NCBI GenBank assembly: GCA_913031405.1
Contig: CAJWCX010000095.1
Span: 1 to 5,737 of the forward strand
Origin: an uncultured Flavobacteriales bacterium
GTDB lineage: Bacteria > Bacteroidota > Bacteroidia > Flavobacteriales_D > Crocinitomicaceae
Length of the DNA stretch: 5,737 bases
Direction of reading: 5' to 3'
Shown: in pieces, positions 5,698 through 5,737 of the stretch
Layout of the letters: every line of letters begins with the position of its first letter
How positions within the stretch are numbered: position 1 is the stretch's first letter
Program-made: the position numbers and the translations under genes
Notes under the pieces: generated by a model
Databases searched by the model: none
What the model was told of the DNA's origin: nothing
What the model saw: only the letters and a program-made list of their open reading frames with translations

Positions 5698-5737
5698 GAT
5701 AAATTTAAGTCATAAAATTAAAGGTTTTTTTAGTCTT

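Overview
This is an AT-rich window from a Bacteroidota genome, most likely a flavobacterium-like member. The evidence is the protein families (a flavobacterial-type LolA, an S16 with a long acidic tail, RecR and SmpB), starts without Shine-Dalgarno sequences, and Bacteroidota-type promoters (TTTG, about 19 bp, TAnnTTTG). The promoter ahead of rpsP matches that consensus exactly. I see no tRNA, rRNA, CRISPR array, insertion sequence or phage gene. Codon use looks alike throughout. It reads as ordinary chromosomal core rather than an island.

Layout. The left edge (1-510, minus) holds the N-terminal 170 residues of recombination mediator RecR, cut by the window edge. A 78-bp divergent region separates it from smpB (589-1047, plus), the tmRNA partner for ribosome rescue. 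smpB converges on a LolA-like periplasmic lipoprotein carrier (1071-1709, minus). A 179-bp divergent region then carries the promoter and leader of a two-gene ribosome operon: rpsP (1889-2527), with a repeat-built acidic tail, and rimM (2534-3061), the maturation factor that binds S19 in the 30S head. rimM overlaps by 9 bp, tail to tail, a GH3-family lipoprotein glycosidase (3053-4201, minus). Further right on the minus strand are a DUF457/YdjM-like membrane protein that starts at TTG (4292-5320) and, 8 bp upstream of it, a small secreted protein with an LTAEQ motif (5329-5697). These last two probably form one transcript.

Function. Two themes recur: translation and ribosome quality (smpB, rpsP, rimM) and the cell envelope (LolA, GH3 lipoprotein, DUF457 protein, secreted LTAEQ protein). 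RecR is a DNA-repair housekeeping gene. I find no convincing undescribed system. The points most worth a second look are the near-identical 27-bp repeats in rpsP, the hairpin in the rpsP leader, a possible leaderless smpB mRNA, and a spaced direct repeat upstream of the GH3 gene.
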